Positions 61,611 to 64,000 of a DNA stretch of 64,000 nucleotides are shown here, piece after piece. The notes under the pieces are model-generated. The model was not told the origin of the DNA and ran no database searches. It worked only from the letters and a program-made list of their open reading frames with translations. Position numbers and translations under genes: made by a program. Source of the stretch: Calothrix brevissima NIES-22. Its GTDB lineage: Bacteria > Cyanobacteriota > Cyanobacteriia > Cyanobacteriales > Nostocaceae. Within the stretch, counting starts at the first letter, position 1. Each line of letters opens with the position of its first letter. Where the stretch lies: positions 5,776,621-5,840,620 of the forward strand of contig NZ_AP018207.1 in NCBI RefSeq assembly GCF_002367995.1, written 5' to 3'.

Positions 61611-63638
61611 TTAAACAACCTGAAAATGATCAGTGCTGAGTGATGGTGCAGTAATAAATTGTACAAATTTTACTTGTGTAAATGCATTAGCACTGCCATC
61701 TCGGTCAAAGTACAAACTACCTGTATTATTGTCGTAGATGAATCTTTGAGCGTTGGTGGTGGCAGCAGTACCGATGGTAAACTGATTCGCTAAGAGTTCG
61801 CCAGCAGATAATCCACCACCAAAACCAGCAGCAGAGACTTGAATTACAAAATTTTCTGCACCAAAAAACTCGATAGTATCAACACCTTGATTAAAATTCT
61901 TAAAAACAAAGGTATCATTACCATCGAAACCGATTAGATAATCATTACCAGCACCACCGATGAGGACATCATTACCATAACCCCCACGGATGGTATCATC
62001 ACCATTACCGCCGTTGAGGGTGTTATCGCCATAGGAATCACCTAATACACCAATGATGTCATTACCATTACCACCGTTTAAGGTGTTATTGCCGTTAACA
62101 GTTTCTAGTCTGAGGGTATCGTCACCGTTACCACCATTTAAGATGTTATTGCCATTAGAATAATTGATGACGAGGCGATCGCTACCATTACCACCGTTTA
62201 AAGTGTTATAACCTGCGGAAAAGTCGATTCCTAGCGTATCATCGCCATCACCACCAGATAAAAGCTGATAGCTAGAGTCTTCACGACCGATTATATCGTT
62301 ACCTGCACCGCCACTAATGGTATCTTTACCGCCAACGCCTCCATTGAGGATATCGTCGCCATTAGTACCGACAATTTTGTCATTGTATTCTGTACCGGAA
62401 ATTTTCAGGCTTTCGATATCTTGGAAACTAACTCTGTCTGCACCTACCTTGATTAAACCTTGATTGATAGTTGCATTGAAACTCATGATGATGGGATTTT
62501 TAGCATCGTTGTAATCAACTAACAGGGAATCATTACCTGCACCGCCATTAATGCGATCGCTACCACCACCTTTAATATTAAAGGTATCATTGCTATTGCC
62601 ACTTTGAATATTGTCATCGTAGGCTGTAGTAAAGATTTCTAGGCTTTCAATATTGCGGAAGTCGATCCTATTTGTACCCGCAGTAATTGTACCTTCTGTA
62701 TTGGTGGCATTCCCATTCATCTCGATCCCACCGTTAGCATCATCGTAATAGACAAACAAATAATCGTTACCACCATCACCATTAATTGTTTGCGTGACTA
62801 AGGATGCTGCATTATTTGCATATAAATAAAACGAGTCATCACCATCTCCCCCAGAAAATTGATTATTCCCGGTGACGCCAGAGGTATAAAAGCTATCATT
62901 ACCTGCATCACCAAACAGAGTATTTTTCCCACTAGATCCAGTGAGATAAAATTCGTCATTTCCCGTATTACCACTGACTATGTTATTACCTGTGGAATTA
63001 TTGAGAAATATTCCATCATCTCCAGTACCGCCTTTGAGGGTATTATTACCACTGGAGTTATAAGCATATAAAAAGTCGTTGCCTGAACCACCGTCTAAAA
63101 AATTACTGTGGGAAGAAGCGGAAATATCTAAGATATCATTACCGCGATCGCCATATAATCTATTTTTACCTTCGCTGTCAGATAAATAATCATCATCATC
63201 GCCGCCGTACATTGTATCATTATCTGCACCGCCATATAAGCTATCTGCACCCGCCAAGCCTTTGAGAATGTCATTTCCATCCCCACCAGCGAGTTGATTG
63301 TTGGCAGCATTGCCGGTAATTGTATTATTAAGTACGTTTCCTGTCCCAGAAATTGCTGTTCCCGTCAGAGTTAGGTTTTCGACATATTTACCCAAAGTCC
63401 AGTTTACCGCAGATTTAACAGTATCTCTGCCACCAGCATTGCTACCATTACTATTTTCTTCAGTGACAATATCGCCAATGCTATCAACGATGTATGTATC
63501 ATCACCAGAACCACCAAACATTGTATCGTTGCCTGTGCCGCCATTGATGATGTCATTCCCTGCATAACCGTAAATGCGATCGCCTCCAGAAGTTCCTTGG
63601 AGTAAATCATTCGCTGCAGTACCTTTAATTGTTGCCAT
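61611..63638 (-). CDS. RTX calcium-binding repeat protein
   Basis: The protein has 675 residues. It is built of hemolysin-type repeats (GGxGxDxLxGG variants such as GGAGNDYLIGFDGND and SGGDGDDTLG) that bind calcium and form a beta-roll. The last ~90 residues (GAENFVIQVSAAGFGG, then AQRFIYDNNTGSLYFDRDGSA, ending FQVV) are the non-cleaved C-terminal part typical of type I secreted cyanobacterial RTX proteins. No enzyme domain is seen. AGGA nine bases upstream supports the ATG. Likely a surface or secreted protein; no exporter gene is nearby. Confidence 0.9.
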   Translation of the reverse strand: MATIKGTAANDLLQGTSGGDRIYGYAGNDIINGGTGNDTMFGGSGDDTYIVDSIGDIVTEENSNGSNAGGRDTVKSAVNWTLGKYVENLTLTGTAISGTGNVLNNTITGNAANNQLAGGDGNDILKGLAGADSLYGGADNDTMYGGDDDDYLSDSEGKNRLYGDRGNDILDISASSHSNFLDGGSGNDFLYAYNSSGNNTLKGGTGDDGIFLNNSTGNNIVSGNTGNDEFYLTGSSGKNTLFGDAGNDSFYTSGVTGNNQFSGGDGDDSFYLYANNAASLVTQTINGDGGNDYLFVYYDDANGGIEMNGNATNTEGTITAGTNRIDFRNIESLEIFTTAYDDNIQSGNSNDTFNIKGGGSDRINGGAGNDSLLVDYNDAKNPIIMSFNATINQGLIKVGADRVSFQDIESLKISGTEYNDKIVGTNGDDILNGGVGGKDTISGGAGNDIIGREDSSYQLLSGGDGDDTLGIDFSAGYNTLNGGNGSDRLVINYSNGNNILNGGNGDDTLRLETVNGNNTLNGGNGNDIIGVLGDSYGDNTLNGGNGDDTIRGGYGNDVLIGGAGNDYLIGFDGNDTFVFKNFNQGVDTIEFFGAENFVIQVSAAGFGGGLSAGELLANQFTIGTAATTNAQRFIYDNNTGSLYFDRDGSANAFTQVKFVQFITAPSLSTDHFQVV

Positions 63639-64000
63639 TTTTTGATTCCTGTGATGAATTATCCTGTAAGCAAATCTGCATTTTTTACAGGTTGAAAATC
63701 CAACATCAGCGATAAGTTGAGATTTTCAACCGATCGTTGATGTTGATTGCTAATTTGATGCACTCTATGACTTACTATCAAGCTATTAGTTGTATGTGAT
63801 TATTTACACAAGCGCAGATGATTTTTAACTGACTCGTGTTTTGGAGTTAATTTTTAAATGCAGTATTTATTTGACCATATAATTACCGAAAAATCATCTA
63901 ACTTCACCTAATCTTTAAAATAGAAAATTTTTTCGGAGATTGTAGCCATCTATCTTGGAAATAGCGGTGAATGTTGACTGTTGACTGTTGACTGTTGACC
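63639..64000. other. Intergenic region at window end
   Basis: It holds an inverted repeat around TGAAAATC...GATTTTCA near 63692-63730 upstream of the RTX gene, and a TGTTGAC heptamer array at 63972-64000 running out of the window. No gene recognised. Confidence 0.5.

Noticed and set aside
1..64000. tRNA, rRNA, transposase, integrase or prophage genes
   Set aside because: No T-loop/anticodon arrangement, rRNA core or recombinase motif was seen; the repeats present are non-autonomous.

Overview
The window comes from a cyanobacterium, most likely a filamentous member of the Nostocales. The reasons are the dense HIP1 octamers (GCGATCGC), many heptanucleotide and nonanucleotide tandem repeats between genes, and a typical gene set: CHAT caspase-like proteins, NB-ARC/WD40, TPR proteins, hybrid histidine kinases, Omp85, a lipid-A-disaccharide-synthase-like TIGR03492 protein, a PaO/Tic55-type Rieske oxygenase and an RTX protein with the cyanobacterial C-terminus. 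No rRNA, tRNA, transposase or cas gene was recognised.

Layout. 1-11.5 kb: the end of a TPR/CHAT-type protein, a ParD/ParE toxin-antitoxin pair, a DUF697 GTPase, a two-gene unit (RelE-like domain fused to an SF1 helicase, plus a membrane-anchored coiled-coil protein), an aldo/keto reductase, a DUF433/DUF5615 toxin-antitoxin-type pair and a second membrane GTPase. 12-20 kb: a minus-strand chaperone cluster in the order Hsp70, zinc-ribbon/LysM membrane protein, TPR protein, J-like protein without an HPD motif, GrpE. 20-25 kb: a yeast-type cytosine deaminase divergent from a nucleoside hydrolase (base salvage), a PhoD-like phosphatase and a KTSC protein. 25-30 kb: tandem palindromic repeats, a 21-bp minisatellite, and a CHAT + NB-ARC + WD40 (STAND, NLR-like) locus split by a frameshift at an A9 tract. 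30-38 kb: a coiled-coil/TPR membrane protein, a Rieske oxygenase, a DUF1648 protein and two AAA ATPases. 38-44 kb: a signalling cluster (REC, REC-HK, REC-HK, NarL-type regulator) around a 1.6-kb stretch holding only a decayed small gene. 44-54 kb: TIGR03492 protein, Omp85, TPR-CHAT, a second 21-bp minisatellite, Uma2 nuclease-fold protein and a Ser/Thr kinase. 54-64 kb: small membrane proteins, a degenerate solo CRISPR array, a ribbon-helix-helix-like/PAS-like pair, an EgtC-like glutamine amidotransferase and an RTX protein.

How the genes work together. The window is rich in sensing and self-versus-nonself or stress modules: two TPR/CHAT proteins, the CHAT/NB-ARC/WD40 locus, two toxin-antitoxin pairs, the RelE-helicase unit, a CRISPR relic and a Ser/Thr kinase. 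The chaperone cluster looks like a dedicated Hsp70 machine tied to the envelope by its LysM protein.

Repeats have shaped the region. Families recur between genes and in several places have entered coding sequence: the NB-ARC domain, the Omp85 N-terminus, and the stop codon of the WD40 gene. The observations most worth a second look are the A9 frameshift joining the CHAT and NB-ARC frames, the 189-bp in-frame inverted-repeat element inside the NB-ARC domain, the RelE-helicase fusion, the HPD-less Hsp70 cluster and the two 21-bp heptad-coding minisatellites.
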